The position numbers and the translations under genes were made by a program. From assembly GCA_039000515.1 (NCBI GenBank), contig JBCFYV010000012.1, positions 85,342,284 to 85,406,283 of the forward strand: a DNA stretch of 64,000 bases, given 5' to 3'. Shown one piece after another: positions 1-13,100 of this stretch (position 1 is its first letter; each line of letters begins with the position of its first letter). The notes under the pieces are model-generated. The model did no database searches. It was not told where the DNA came from and saw only the letters and a list, made by a program, of their open reading frames with translations. Source of the stretch: Timema cristinae. Its lineage: Eukaryota > Arthropoda > Insecta > Phasmatodea > Timematidae.

Positions 1-425
1 ACAATTTCTAAATATTAAACACTTTTTAAAGCACTGTGAATTTTTTTTATGATAAAATAACCCCCAAAATACCTAAGGCTAGTAAAATTTCTAAATATTT
101 AACGCCTCTAGAAGCTCTCTGAAGTATTTTTATGGTAACACAGCCCCTAATTTGTATTTGTATCTTAATTTTGATATTGTTTGAACCACAAATAAATCCA
201 TACATATTTTGTTCATCAAATTTCTCGAGGGGCTTAATCCCCCCCTCCTACCCCCCAAAAAAAACCTGGCTACGGCCTTGGCGTCAAAAATTCAAATAAA
301 TAACGAAGGCCATCTATGTCTATTGTCTTCACTACACCACTGTATGCAATCTAGTATTAGCTCTTCTTTAAGACGTCAAAATTTTAAATAAATAACGATG
401 GATCCCCTATTTTGTATATTCTATT
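1..425. other. AT-rich intergenic DNA, no gene seen
   Basis: No reading frame with a recognisable product and no clear repeat family. Short open frames here are AT-rich and lack domain-like composition. Confidence 0.6.
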
Positions 426-603
426 AAACCCTTCCTTCACCTCTGACAAGACATCTTGTGAATGTGGGGAATGCCAGGCCACCACCGTGGTTCGGATTCC
501 ACGTTAAACTGTAGGTCCTTCATTTCATCTCACAATCACCCTACCATTACACATTAGCGTAAGTGCGTATAACCCGAACGGGTAGTAAGACGCGGTGCTA
601 ACA
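426..603 (+). mobile_element. SINE-A, 5'-truncated copy
   Basis: This copy carries the body and 3' tail of the window's commonest SINE (called SINE-A here) but lacks the tRNA-like head. It ends in the tail motif GACGCGGTGCTAA. Truncation at the 5' end is usual for LINE-mobilised elements. Full-length relatives are at 19463 and 44782. Confidence 0.85.
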
Positions 604-1132
604 ATAGTATATTCTACTATCTTCATTACGCAACTGTATGCAATCTAGTAATGGGTTTACCTTATCACAGATCACATTGTACTGTACATTATGGCGTAAA
701 AGGTTTAAATAATAAATAATGATTGACCCCTTATGTCTTATATTCTTCTGCCTTCATTACAAAACCTTATTAAATCTAGTATAAGTCTCCCGTATGGCCT
801 GTAGAAGTTCAAATATATATTTCGGAAAGTGTTGGTCTCTTTCTGGCAACTATAAACTATCTAATACAAGTAAATCATTTGTATTTCAATTTGTGATCTT
901 CTCTTATTGCCTTATCATATAACATTCTTTGAACTGGATGAGGAAGTTGAATTTGTAGGGACTGTGCTTGAAAAAAATGAATGTAGAAAATCACTACTTG
1001 ATGCAGTTTTTGGATCCAAGCCCTATAGTGGCAGAAATATTTTTAAAAATATCATTTTACACTTGATCAACAATTCTACAGCCCTCTTAAATATTAATAA
1101 ATTTTGTTGAAAAATAGGTTGTATGATTTTCT
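604..1132. other. AT-rich intergenic DNA, no gene seen
   Basis: A 67-codon open frame at 907-1110 has no recognisable motif and no visible splice context. Nothing else stands out. Confidence 0.5.
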
Positions 1133-1372
1133 TTAGCACCGCGTCTTACTACCCATTCAGGTTTTAAGGTTACGTACTAATTGCTCTAGTAGTTTCAGGG
1201 ATAAGGAATGTTATATTTTCAGGTAGTGTACTCCATTTGCGTGGAGATAGAGTGGAAAACAATTTTGAAAAAAACCTCAGTAAACCCGACCGAGATTCGA
1301 ACTTCTATCTGCGCGTCATCGGCAGTCTAGTATTCTGTGAGAATAGTGCCTTAGATCATGGGGCCACTGAAT
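1133..1372 (-). mobile_element. SINE-B copy, diverged
   Basis: On the minus strand this runs from a degenerate tRNA-like head with a B-box-like GAGATTCGAAC region (read on plus) to the shared tail, seen on plus as AGCACCGCGTCTTACTACC. Its body resembles the well-preserved SINE-B copy at 37007-37272. A tail-only fragment of the same kind lies at about 1525-1590. Confidence 0.7.
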
Positions 1373-1762
1373 CGGTTATATCCAATTATTCTTTTAGTCA
1401 CTTAATCTAATTAGAAAATTTCTGATAAACAATTAGCGTGTAATATAACAAAGCCACGCTCTATTTTGAAGTACATATTGATTTAGGTAGTCTTTGTGTT
1501 CTACAGAGGGTTGGTTGATCTTTTTTATTTTAGCACTGAGTCTTACCACCCATTCGGGCTGTACTCTGTTAATATAACCACCCCAACTCCCCGTCTTAGT
1601 AACTATTTGCTCACACACTCAAGATCAAATTAATCTGCTTTTAGAGTAATATAACTCTCTGTTACAAGACTGATATAACCTTGGGTAACTGCCCGTATTG
1701 TCTGTCGTTCACATTAGAAGTAGAAATGCACATTAGCACATTGTTTTAGGGTTGTTGATTTC

Positions 1763-1763
1763 C

Positions 1764-1800
<37 letters not shown>
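1763..1800. repeat. (ATT)n microsatellite
   Basis: About 12 uninterrupted ATT units. Similar tracts in this window mark SINE tails, but no tail motif adjoins this one. Confidence 0.9.
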
Positions 1801-2051
1801 GTCGTCTCCTACTCAACCAGCCCCGATAGTGCGCGATACCATTCATTTAATGAACTCCTAATCACTTGTAATTATCTGCATATTTACTCACCCCTAAAAA
1901 TTAATTTTACCTCACCTGAATTAAAATTAAAATCTCTCAAAGGTGAGTAAAAAATTGAAATATCCTTCATAAAAGGGTTATTTCAAATATATTACAATGT
2001 TCACTCACATCCATAATTACCTTCATGACCTTCTTTCTAAGAAGAAGGAAA

Positions 2052-2290
2052 GGGAAGGTCTTAAGATCTTCTTAATACATTTATCCCTGAGATATATATG
2101 GTAGGGGATACCTTAAACCCCTTTAATACTTTTAACCCTGAGGTATCACTTCTAGGGGAGGCCTTAAGATATTAATAATACTTTTACCACTGAGGTAACT
2201 ATAGTAAGGCAGTCCTTAAGATCCTCTTAATATTTTTACCACTGGGGTAGTTCTGTTAAGGGAGTCTTTACGAGCCTTTTAATACTCTCT
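2052..2290. repeat. Diverged tandem repeat, about 60-65 bp, four copies
   Basis: The phrase CTTAAGATCTTCTTAATA followed by a CCTGAGGTA-like segment recurs four times with substitutions. No coding potential is visible. Confidence 0.7.
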
Positions 2291-2927
2291 CTCTACCTCT
2301 TAGTTTGAATCTGGTTGTAGAAGCGTGCCTATGTTCATGTTCACTAGATTATAAGAAGACTCTGTATTTCGTATTTTCACCCTCCCATTCCTTCTTTTTT
2401 TCAATCGTTTCTTACTTCATTCTCTCTAAGGCATGTTTTTTTCCCCTTTACTTTCCTTTTTGGGTTTGATTGTCTCATTAATATTAATGTTATTATATTT
2501 AAAACTCTTATATTATAAGCTATCTATATACTACTATTTATTTGTTGTTTCTGGCACCAACAACAGGTTTTGTGTCAATATACTTTCAAACATTATTTGT
2601 AATAGTATTAGTAGTCTGAAATACAACACTTCAACGCTCTAGACCAGTGTTTTCCAAACAGAGGGCACGTGACATGGCATATTTTTGAATAATAGTTGAT
2701 CTAATAATCAAATGAACAAATTGTTATTAAATTTGTATTTATTACTCTTTATCAGAAATGTATTTGTCTTACTAATAAAGATATACTACAATAACTTGAA
2801 CAACCGTTTATACTATACAAGATAGCAAGTACATACATAGTTCCTTTTTTATGAAGACTTGGAAGGGTTAAGGGGCTGTCTAAGTTTGGGAAACACTGAT
2901 CTAGATGATGGTCTGAGGCCATCTTCT

Positions 2928-2928
<1 letters not shown>

Positions 2929-2977
<49 letters not shown>

Positions 2978-2994
2978 ACACCACACACACACAC
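2929..2994. repeat. (AC)n microsatellite
   Basis: A nearly pure AC tract with two CC interruptions near its right end. The 97-codon minus-strand frame across it is a by-product of the dinucleotide repeat. Confidence 0.95.
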
Positions 2995-4650
2995 AGAAAC
3001 ACTGAAAGATAATACAGAATGGCTATAGTGTGTGGAGAAAAGCAACCAGGATTAATGATAAAATAAGGGGCAGTGAGTGGGTACCTGTCGCTAGAGAGGG
3101 CTGAATAAAAAAAATCAATTGATATTAATCAGATGTTTCTAGGAACTTGTCCCAAAGGAAGTATATCCCTGAAGCCTCAAATTTGTGTAATTACCCCCTT
3201 CTGATGACATTTACTTCCTTCATCAGCCTGAGACTAATTAGGAAATGACTTGATTGACCAACATTTCGGGTCATTTTCCCGTCTTTGCGAGTGAACTTTA
3301 TGCCAGGGGAGAAGGGAATAGACTTGATTGAGGGTCTTAGTAAGTCTCGGACACATTTGACCCCGGGTAACCTTATACAAACTTTGGGTTGGATTCACAA
3401 AGGACAGTCGCATCCGTCAAATAAAGGGATACTAGGCAATCCCTTGAAAAACATTTACCAGTAGGTCTCGTATTGTCTGGTTTGCCGGTGGTGGAGAGAT
3501 TGGGGTATGAATTCCGGCAGGATGTATTGAGATAGTTTTTCCTCAATGGTCCTCATTCTTCCCCCACTCAAATACGTGGACTTTTTCAACATTATAATTT
3601 CCTTATTCTATCCCTATTAGTTTAAATATGAGAATACTCTGGATCTATATACTAGGATTTTAGTAGAAGGAATATTTTTAGAAAATTCAAGCATATCATT
3701 TAGTTTTCGACAGTGGTATTATTAGTGTTATTTCATAGGTAATTATATTATCTATAAAAAGCGACAGCTACAAATCCCATTACTTCACATATCGATGTAC
3801 AGTACATCAAAGTAGTTTTAGGAACTAGAACTGCCAGATACTGTTCTTCTGACCAGAATCTATAGCAAGACGTGGAACAAAACTAAAGAGGAGATACAAT
3901 ATTATAATATTAACTAGCGTGTGTTATATGATGTGATGTGCCCCTCTGTAGCTTAGTGACCCCTCGGGTCCTGTAATAAAGTCGCTGGTGGGCTCCTGTT
4001 GAAATGTCAAAGCTCCTCGTGACATAAAGGCCTCGAGTATTTGCTCTGGATATTATTATCTCACAAGGTGACTTGTGTTCAGCGGCGAGAGAAGATCGTT
4101 ATAATCTGCGTAGGAGGCATAGCGACAAAATTAGACATCATAAGAAATTAATCATAGATATATATTTTAAAAGTTTATAGGGCTAAAAAATGTCTTGCAT
4201 ACTACCCAGTCGGGTAGTAAGATTCAGTGCTAAGAAAAATGCTCACACAATAGTTCTATGCAGATAAAATATATTCCGTACGCATTTCAGAGCAAAAATA
4301 TTTTCCCTACGGGTTTTAGAACTTATATTTGTTTCTAACATATTTAACATAAGTAAATGATTCTTAATATAAATATATAAGCTATCCAGGCAACTTAGTT
4401 CATTGATAGCGCGTTTGTCTACCATCTACATACATATAAGTTTCTCAGCATGTATGAAGAATATGTTTGTTCAAGAATTAGGTTTTTAATTCTTGTTCTG
4501 ATATATTCAGTTGGTTCTTAAAATGCCCCTTTAATATGCACCTCCCTCAAAAGTTATTTTTAAATCTGTATTCCCAAATAAAAATATATAAATTCATATA
4601 AACTCAGTTCACTAAAATAGATGTTGATAGTCTGTTGAAATGTATTGAAA
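2995..4650. other. Intergenic DNA without a recognisable gene
   Basis: It holds scattered SINE-like scraps, for example a tail-like CCAGTCGGGTAGTAAG segment near 4207. No exon with domain content was found. Confidence 0.5.
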
Positions 4651-5215
4651 TGTGCCGTTATGGGTGTTGCCAACACCACCCACTGTGTTTTCCGCGTTTT
4701 CACGAAACTATGGCTCAAAAATTATGCTAATAGGATATTCTTTTGGCACAAATTCAGCACTAAATATTGACATAGGTTTCATAATTGTGCCGTTATGGGT
4801 GTTGCCAGCACCACCTACTGTGTTTTACGGCGTTTTCACGAAAACGATGGCACAAAAATTATGGTAATAGGATATTCTTGTGGCACAAATTCATCACTAA
4901 ATATTGACATAGGTTTCATAATTTGTGCCGTTATGGGTGCTGCACTGTTTTTTGGTGTTTTCACGAAAACTACAGTGGCACAAATTATGGGGATAGAATA
5001 TTCTTGTGGCACAAATTCAGCACTAAATATTGACATAGGTTTAATAATTTGTGCCTTTATGGGTGCTGCACTGTTTTTGGGTGTTTTCACGAAAACTACA
5101 GTGGCACAAATTTTGGGGATAGTATATTCTTGTGGCACAAATTCAACACTAAATATTGACATAGGTTTCATAATTTGTGCCATTAGTGGTGCTGCCAACT
5201 TCACGGACCTGCAAG
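4650..5215. repeat. 120-140-bp tandem repeat, about four copies
   Basis: Each unit contains GTGCCGTTATGGGTG, a TTTTCACGAAAAC segment, a GGCACAAATTCAGCACTAA segment and ATTGACATAGGTTTCATAA. The last two units are about 120 bp, a multiple of three, so frames stay open on both strands (146 and 122 codons). I treat these frames as repeat by-products because both strands are open and no start or splice context stands out. Confidence 0.8.
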
Positions 5216-7614
5216 TTTGGGATCCGATTCCTTAGAATCGCCTCCCCAACCCACTGAGCTACTAAAAACACCTTTCTTAGGTTTCAGCCAAGAATCGACA
5301 GTGTGTTAGTTGTAAATATTACTACAAGAACCCGCTGAAGGAATTTTCAACTGCGTTATCTGAGATTGTATATTTTTTAGCCTACAAGTGGTCAACTGGT
5401 CTTGATGGAGATGGTTTGAATCCCTGCCCAAGTCATATTTTAAAAATTACTCAAGATTAATGTAATACATAAATTCACTTTAGATAAACTCAAAAAACTA
5501 GTGAAGTATCGATCACATGAGGAGATTTAGCTTTCTTTGACTAATACTTCTATCAGCAAGTTTAACGACTTATCATAAAGCTAGGAATTTAGGAGAAAAA
5601 ATTAAGGCATATGCGCCAGAATTTGTTTGGAGAAAATATGGAAAAATGAGAGTGATACATCACAAATGCCTCTTAGTGTGTCAAGCTGAGATTAGAACTC
5701 CAACCTCCCCATCACTGGCAATACAGTATATTGTGAGTCTTACTATTTAAACCACCTGAAACAGTGGCGTATTCTCTGGGTATGCTAGTCCTGCGTTGCA
5801 TACCCATAATAATATGGACTAGTTTTTTGTTTAATTCAATGCTGTCTGTGTGAACTGTGTAAACACTAATGTTTAAATTGTTAATAAATATACATGTAAT
5901 GAATTATTAATTATAAAACTAATATTGGTTTATATTCCAAGAATACTGTGTTTTAAGTAATTCTTCATCCAAAAGATTCTACTTAACACAATAGGAAACC
6001 CAGGACTTGCTACTTGAAAAAGCAAGGCAAGCTAGGGAGGCTCTAATGACTTTTTCCAGTGTCTAGGGGGTGGCAACACATTCCTTTCCACTCGCCCATA
6101 AGTAAATGGCCAATGAGCTCACTTTTTACACCCCAGGTCATGCTGTTCATGTGAAGCAAGCTAAGCATTGTGCCAACTATTAAAAAAAGATTCAAAATCA
6201 CAAATGTTTATTTATTAAGCTAATTTAGTATAGTTTAAGTAAAACTACATAAAATATATATAAAATTAATTAAAAATAATAGTTAGTATACGTAACAAGC
6301 TTTAAATTATACACTAATTAAATACATTGAGTTATGTTTAGGTATTCTAGTCACATGTATTATCATGTATTTGGCAAACACATTTAACCACTCTTTCAAA
6401 TTTAGGCATTTCAGCACTGGTAGAGTGAGGACGAGGGGTGGGGGACCGATAGGGCATGTGACAAGGCTACTTTAACTGTAGTTGAGGTTAATTCTGGTTT
6501 TTCTTTAGTAGAAAGGATTTGTAGAGATTTAATAGTGTGCTTTTACTTTTTGATTTACATTAAAAAGCTATTAGTCATTTTGATATTATATAATTATACA
6601 TCAAAGAATCTCAAAAATGAGGTGTGTAACTTCATCATTTAAAGATTATTTAGAAGGAAAAGGTAACATAAAATATATTTTCACATAATTTAATTAATCA
6701 GTGGCGCACCCAGCCATTTACTTTGGAGGAGGCATTCAATCAAGGCTGTAGCAAGAATGGCATTTTGATGGAGAGAGCGGGTTTGTGATTGCATAGCTTC
6801 CTGAGCCCCGAAGGCCGAAAATATTTATAAATATTAAATGCTTTTATAAACCATTTGGAGTAGTTTTATAGTATCTAAGAAATTTGAATAATGTAAATGG
6901 TATCGGAGCTATTATTTAATGTTTTTTCAATTGCTAATTTTGTGTTTAACGGTAAACCTTTTGAATATTAGGCTTAAGTCTGAAGCCTGATATTAAAATG
7001 TAGCATATACATTTGACACATTTTCAATGCTAAATATTTTAGCTATGCTTAACATTATTTAAATTTCTATTAACATTATTTGTGGTGTTGGGGAAAGAGG
7101 GGTAGGGGGTCAAATACCCTGTTTGCCCCTCTCCCCTTGGGTGCACCCCTGCTTACAGCAAAAGATATGAGTACATTTCTTAGCAATAAACCAATGACGT
7201 AGCGATAGAGTATTAGTAGTCCGAAATAATCTCCTCTATGTTAGTCAGAGTTTACGCATCTAAATAGCTTCTGGAGCATAAATTCTCAAGTTTGGAGACT
7301 CGTTTGTTTCCAAGCAGCATTGTGTGAAATAAGTTAGGCTTTAAGAAATAGTTTAAATTGATACGCGAGTTGGACAATTCACCTGATTCCCTCTCATCAT
7401 GATCTGAGGGTCTCCTGATCGATGTATCTCTTCATTTTACTCTTATTATGATTGTTTGCTTTGAGTATTGCTAACTGTGTGCTTTTAATTACTCTAGGCT
7501 AATTTGATAGGATCTGTCTCTCTTATGCATTCAGATATGTGCCCATACGATTCATAGCCCCGACATTAATATTTATTTAAATTTATAACCATATAGATAT
7601 CATAACAATTTGAG
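5216..7614. other. AT-rich intergenic DNA with tRNA-like scraps
   Basis: Degenerate tRNA-like segments occur near 5200-5275 (minus) and 5380-5450 (plus), each with a partial B box. They are probably SINE-head remnants. No gene was recognised. Confidence 0.45.
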
Positions 7615-7870
7615 GACCACCTTTTTGGTCTAGTGGCCATAGGCTCTGGCTACGGACCCAGAGGTGCCGGGTTTGATTCTCAGCGCGTCCAGATTATCTG
7701 GGAAGTATAGGGTCTGGAACGGGCTGGATTCAGCCTAGTGTGGATAAATAAGGAGCTACTCGAATAAAGTAGTAGTGGCTCCGGTATAGAAAGCTGAGCT
7801 TAATGGCTAGTCATCATTGTGCTGACCGCATGGCACCCTCAATCCGCAAGAGTTAGCACTAATTCGCCAA
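7615..7870 (+). mobile_element. Probable tRNA-derived SINE of a third family
   Basis: A head with an A-box-like TGGTCTAGTGGCCATAGG and a B-box-like GGTTTGATTCTC is followed by a roughly 170-bp body unlike SINE-A or SINE-B. A related body with a GTTAAAGCCGTTAGTCC phrase follows a similar head at 61465. The boundaries are approximate. Confidence 0.5.
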
Positions 7871-9548
7871 ATAGTTTGGTAGCCACTCGGTAGGTATAGC
7901 CTGAATGTGGACTGACACCATGGATTTACTTTTATTACATTTTGAGTGGATGGTAATCATCGTTATGGATAAATAAAAAAGAGAGAATATGGGAGTAGGG
8001 GAGGGGGGGGCTAAAAATGTGCTAAGATAGCATACAATTAAAGGAAAATAATAAATGTTCGAGAACAACTGTTCTATATGGACACATCTTCAAATATATC
8101 TCATAAAATAATCCCTTGCCGTTCTTGGACAACGGTGGTTGAGGGTCCTCGGCCCCCAAATCTCCGTTGCAACTTTTAGAATACAGCATACCTATTAATT
8201 TTTCTCAGAATACGCCACTGACCTAAAATTTTGTAAGTAAATAAGAGCACAAGAGAAGATTAATACAAGTTAACAAATTAGAATAACTTTCCGGATTTTC
8301 CCTCTCAGATTTTCTGAGACGTTGAGGCTTCAGCTGTCTTCCTTGGGATTTACATACATTTATCGCCTTAATATCTTGGCAGCCATTACTGAATGTCCCT
8401 CAAAAGTTTCATATGACGTCAAAAGTTTGTGAGGCTCCAAATGAAACACCATCACGTGAGGTTTCTGCCGATAAACTGATTATCCGGGGATGGAGGTGAG
8501 TAGCTAATTCATTCCCTCATATACAGCTCGAATTTAGTTTTTTTTTACCAGTCTCCACATAATTAAATTACAATATTTAATATCTTTCTTCAATCCCTTG
8601 TTTTATTGGCTTTTCAAAATGAGTATTGACGATTATTGGAGCTAACTGGTTTAATCATTCTAAATCTATCACAAAGCAACAATTTTATTTTAAATCCATT
8701 TTTACATCCTATTGAAGATACATATTATGTTGATATATGAATTTATAAAATTAACATAATACCTAAATAAGTTAAATACTAATGACTTAATGATATTAAT
8801 GGCGGGGATATTGATAGAAGGCCTTATTTGATGAAACTTTTTTTTTTTATAAATTAGACAAAAAAAAGTCTAGGTTGGAATGGATTTTGGATAATTTTCC
8901 TTTCAAGTTTGACAGTTGACAATATTCAATACTTAAGTTAACATAATTAGAAAAATCCTGAGTATAAAAATGATTACATTTGGTTTATAAGATGATAAAA
9001 CAAGAGGACAAGTTAATTACATAAACAATTTTTGTTTTGAATAAAGGACTAAATCGATAATTTGCATTACATAAAATAGGACAAATATTGATGGTATAGC
9101 TCGGAAAGGAACCAATTTTATAATATTAGCAATATAAATTTTCTCGGCCCAGAAAAGGACAAAATGGTTGTTGGTAATGTGTTATCGATGTCGGTTTTCA
9201 AGTTTGTATACAGTTTTGTTGTCTAGTGCTGGTTTGCAATAGGTTTAGGAAAGGGAGTTGAACTAAATTAGGTAAAAATTAGAGGGGAAAGAGGGAATGG
9301 AAGAGTCGTACAAGTACAGGTTTAACCATAGAAACTAATACATTAAATTACAAAATCATTATACATGATTTATGTAATTCTTTATTCCTAGAGTTACTTG
9401 AATAAAATAATATTTTAGTACAAGATAAATATCAACAATAAAAATACATAATAATTATGGTTCTTTTATACAGCTCATTTATAAGAAACTGTACGTGACA
9501 TAGCTTATCGTGCATACAATATAACCACAATATTACATACTGTACTAC
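7871..9548. other. AT-rich DNA downstream of the lipocalin gene
   Basis: No gene was recognised. The 69-codon minus frame at 7859-8068 shows no family motif. Confidence 0.5.
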
Positions 9549-9566
9549 TTTATTCTTGGCTTTATT
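9549..9566 (-). promoter_or_regulatory. Candidate poly(A) signals of the lipocalin gene
   Basis: Two AATAAA hexamers (TTTATT on plus, at 9549 and 9561) lie about 400 bp after the lipocalin stop codon in its direction of transcription. The surrounding DNA is AT-rich, so chance occurrence is possible. Confidence 0.35.
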
Positions 9567-9714
9567 TTATTTTATAATAATGTCCAAATTGTTACTCCGG
9601 TAAAGACAAAAGTATTGTGGGATGAATAACGTGTTGGTCCTGTTAGCTTATTTGATGCGCGATCAAAGAGTATGAATATATTTGTTGACAGGTGCTGTTT
9701 ACTGTCCTGAAAGT

Positions 9715-9975
9715 TTACAAGTCACGTTGTCAGCTAGTGCTGTACTGAAAGTCTTCAGATAATGATGTTGGATAGGGATATTCTGCAAGTCTGCAAGTCA
9801 TGCTGTGGTCTAGTACTAGTCTGAAGTTTACAGGTCACACTGTCAGCTAGTGCTGCACTGAAAGTCTTCAGATAATGATGTTGGATAAGGATATTCTGCA
9901 AGTCTGCAAGTCATGCTGTGGTCTGGTGCTGATTCACAAGTCTCTTTGGTCACATTGTAGGCTAGTGCTGTTCTG
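9715..9975. repeat. Tandem repeat overlapping the 3' end of the lipocalin gene
   Basis: A roughly 125-bp unit with GTCAGCTAGTGCTGCACTGA and TCTGCAAGTCATGCTGTGG is present twice (about 9720-9835 and 9836-9958). A third, partial unit continues into the final codons and stop of lipocalin exon 3, where GGCTAGTGCTGTTCTGTAAG belongs to the same series. Confidence 0.8.
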
Positions 9976-10191
9976 TAAGTCTGCAGACCGTGCTGTTGGC
10001 AAGAAGAGCGTCCTCCAAGTGATTTACCCCCGCCAAGCGCAGCTGGTTGTTGACTCTGTCCAGGTCTTCCTGCTGGTAGCTGCTCTGCCTGCCAATGACG
10101 ACCGTCCAGTCGTATTCCAGAGGTCTCTGACAAACACTAACAGCCAGCAGGGAGGGGTCCTGGAATACCACCATCGCAGCGCTGGCGACAT
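9962..10191 (-). CDS. Lipocalin exon 3 (C-terminal third)
   Basis: It follows a TTTGTGGCAG acceptor and opens with two bases that complete Asp114. It encodes the last barrel strands and the C-terminal helix region (residues 115-189), including Cys134, Arg148, Cys183 and a TAG stop at 9962-9964. The acidic DLDRVNNQL stretch matches the helix that packs on the barrel in ApoD-like proteins. Confidence 0.88.
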
Positions 10192-13100
10192 CTGCCACAA
10201 ACACAGACATCCATGAAACAACTTTATTTGTCTCTGTATCGTATTGGCTTATAATATTGAACCGTTTTAGGAATGAGTCAGGACCCATCTTAAAGCACAA
10301 CCCAACCTCTTTAGTTCATCAATAATGATTGATAAGATGTATTAGATGAGTTTATCTGAAGTTTAATGTAATATGGATTATAAAATGTTGAGGAAAGATT
10401 GAGCTTTAGATTCAAGACAAAATGGCCGCCACGTGTGGATGTAAATAAACTTCAAGGCCTAGTGTTGATTCAGTAGCCTTAAGTAAAACGTCAACCATGT
10501 TTAGAGGCAGTGTTGTTATCTAGCCAATATACAATTACCTCAAACGTAATTTTGTATGGTTTATTTGTCTTTCCCATAGCAGTGATAATTGTACTTCATA
10601 TGACAGTGATACTTGTTTACCAAGCTATAGTGCTACTGACGCACTAAATGACATTGATACTTGCGCACCAGATGGCAGTGATATTTCTGTACCAAATGGC
10701 AGGGATACCTTGCAGATCCCACAAGTAAGGTTCTTCCAAATGGTTATCGATGGTCACAGTGACGTCATCATCATGGAGCAAAGGCTGACCCACACGTTGT
10801 CTGGTGGCGAGCCAGGTGAGGTTAGACAAGGAGTTGAGGGTGAAGGAGTACTTTCTGCATTCAGAGTTGGACCTCAAAGGTACCGGAGACAAGTACTGTA
10901 GACCGTACCATAGCCCCAGAACCTGCAACACAGTGGCGTCATCACTCATCGCACAGTAGAACACACTATCATCATGTGCTACAACACGATACTGTGACAG
11001 AGGATACCATATACTCCGAGCCTGGAACTAGGTCCTCTCCACTGTTGTGACGTCACAACAGCTCCTGTATTGAAATGAACATTGGACACTATTGTCTGCA
11101 TTTGACGACTTGAATTGTGCACGTGTCACGTGTTTATTTTTAAAATATTCCTTCTCGGGGATGTCACCATTTATTTTATGCAAAATCCCGCTGATTTACA
11201 GGTTTTAGAGAAGAAATTCCCAATTTTTAAAGGATATTAAAGATTATTAGAGACGAATTACATTTTTTTTCTTCATAAAGTTAACTGTTGAGAAGTCCTA
11301 TCACTAGTTTTAAGAACATGATGATATTTTGATCTTGATGGGAAAATTTCTACAGTTGTTGCGTGACCGAATGTATAAAGTAGAAAAAAGGAGCAGTAGA
11401 TTAGACGTGTATTTGAATCAGTATGCTTAATTCTTCATTTCATCTTTTCTTTCATGAGAGGGCCTACTAAGATCGTATTTAAAGTCTCAAGTTTAATGTC
11501 CCAAATTCACAAATGTTTCAGAAGTTTTCCATTTATTTTGTGAGACTCCCTGTGTTTTCCCAGGTTTTTCAGACACAACCAAATCTCTGTCTCAAGCACC
11601 ACGTCTTACTACCCATTCGGTTTAGAAGCATAGGTTTTTCAGGAGTGCTGCAACCATGCTTCTAGTAGCAGTGTACCGTGTTCAGGGCTACTACACGCCT
11701 GTATATCCTGGAAATATTATTTTTTGTTTATAACGAACCGGGAAATCACAAGATGTTATAAAAACCCTAAAATAAACATGGGAATATTTGTGAACGTGGG
11801 ACATTTAACTGCAATAATTAAATACTTGGTTTGTGCATTTAATATAAAGTGAAGTGAAAAATTAATCCAGGATGATTAAAACACATATTTTTCGCCAAAT
11901 AGCATGTGATTCTATAATTACTTCACAAATTTGTCAGCCAAATGTCTCCTTCAAGGTCAGATCATCATGGTTTGTACACCAATAACATAACCTAACAGAA
12001 GTTAATTTGTTAGAAAAATAGTTTTTGTTACTCTATGCTACTCTTTAAATTGTCTTGGAAAATAGAATTTCTTTCTGAATAGCTTGTAAAACGCAAGAAT
12101 TTTTTTATTTAAAAATAAGGGTAGTCCTGTTGTTGTAAAACAATTACATTAACGAAGAAATTGTGTCCACATTCAAGTTTTCCGAAGGCGACTTTCATCA
12201 GAATAGTAATTTTATTGATTTATAAATATTAATTAGAAGATCTAAATGTGTGATGTGTTACATCTCGGTAAATTTCATATATATGACCTTTAAGTCAATT
12301 GACAAAATTAGGAGCCTGAATGGAAGCTAAATATTTTGAGTCTGTATAGCTCACGCCTGAGATAGAATCGATACAAAACAAGTGAGCCGCAAAAAGAAAT
12401 CACAGAACCACAATAATAAATACCTGATAAAAGCTAATAAATAATATTATCAAGCTAAACAAAGCAATTAGTGATTTTACAAGTGTTTATAAAAGATGAG
12501 AATTTTCACTCAAGAGCATAAAGTAATGGATTTACACATATTTATTAAAACTTGGTTTAATTAGTTTAAAGTCCTCAAGCCATTTTGTGCGTTTGTATTG
12601 CTACAATTAATGTTTACAGATAATGGAGATCTTTGATGTATTATTATTATTATTATTATTGTGTTTATTTGTGAGTTTAAAAGCACATAATCAAATTTCC
12701 TTTTTGTGAAGAACACCATTTTATATGCAGTGATAGAGTTTTTTGAGAAAATCTCTTCCAAATTTGAAGCACATAATTTATAGCATACACTTTGGAAGGG
12801 GGAGGAGGGAAGAATAAAAACTTTTAAATGTCTTGTCTCATTAAATAGGCTTTGAAGAATGAATCGTAATTGTTTACGCACAAAGTAAAATCTGTAATAC
12901 ACTTTTTATATTTGAAAAATAATATGTCACAGTTTAATGATACAATTAACGGTTCCAATACGATGCATATTCACTCCGAGGAAATAATTATTTATAAATC
13001 ATATATACAGAACCTACATTTTTCAAAGCTAAGATGTGAAAGTTTTTACTCTAGCCAAAAACCATTATGATTCTTTCTATGAAAGCTCCATGAGGCAAGC

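Noticed and set aside
2752..3045. 97-codon minus frame rich in Cys and Val
   Set aside because: It is produced by the (AC)n tract.
9875..10216. 113-codon plus-strand frame
   Set aside because: It is the opposite strand of lipocalin exon 3, which has matching splice phases and family motifs.
10709..11030. Longer lipocalin exon 2 starting at about 11024 (after GTTCCAG)
   Set aside because: The frame is open there, but the inner acceptor (TTGCAG at 10923) matches exon-1 phase 0 and places GxWY at the normal distance from Cys29.
12561..12902. 113-codon minus frame in lipocalin intron 1
   Set aside because: It runs through an ATT tract (IIIIII) and has no family signature.
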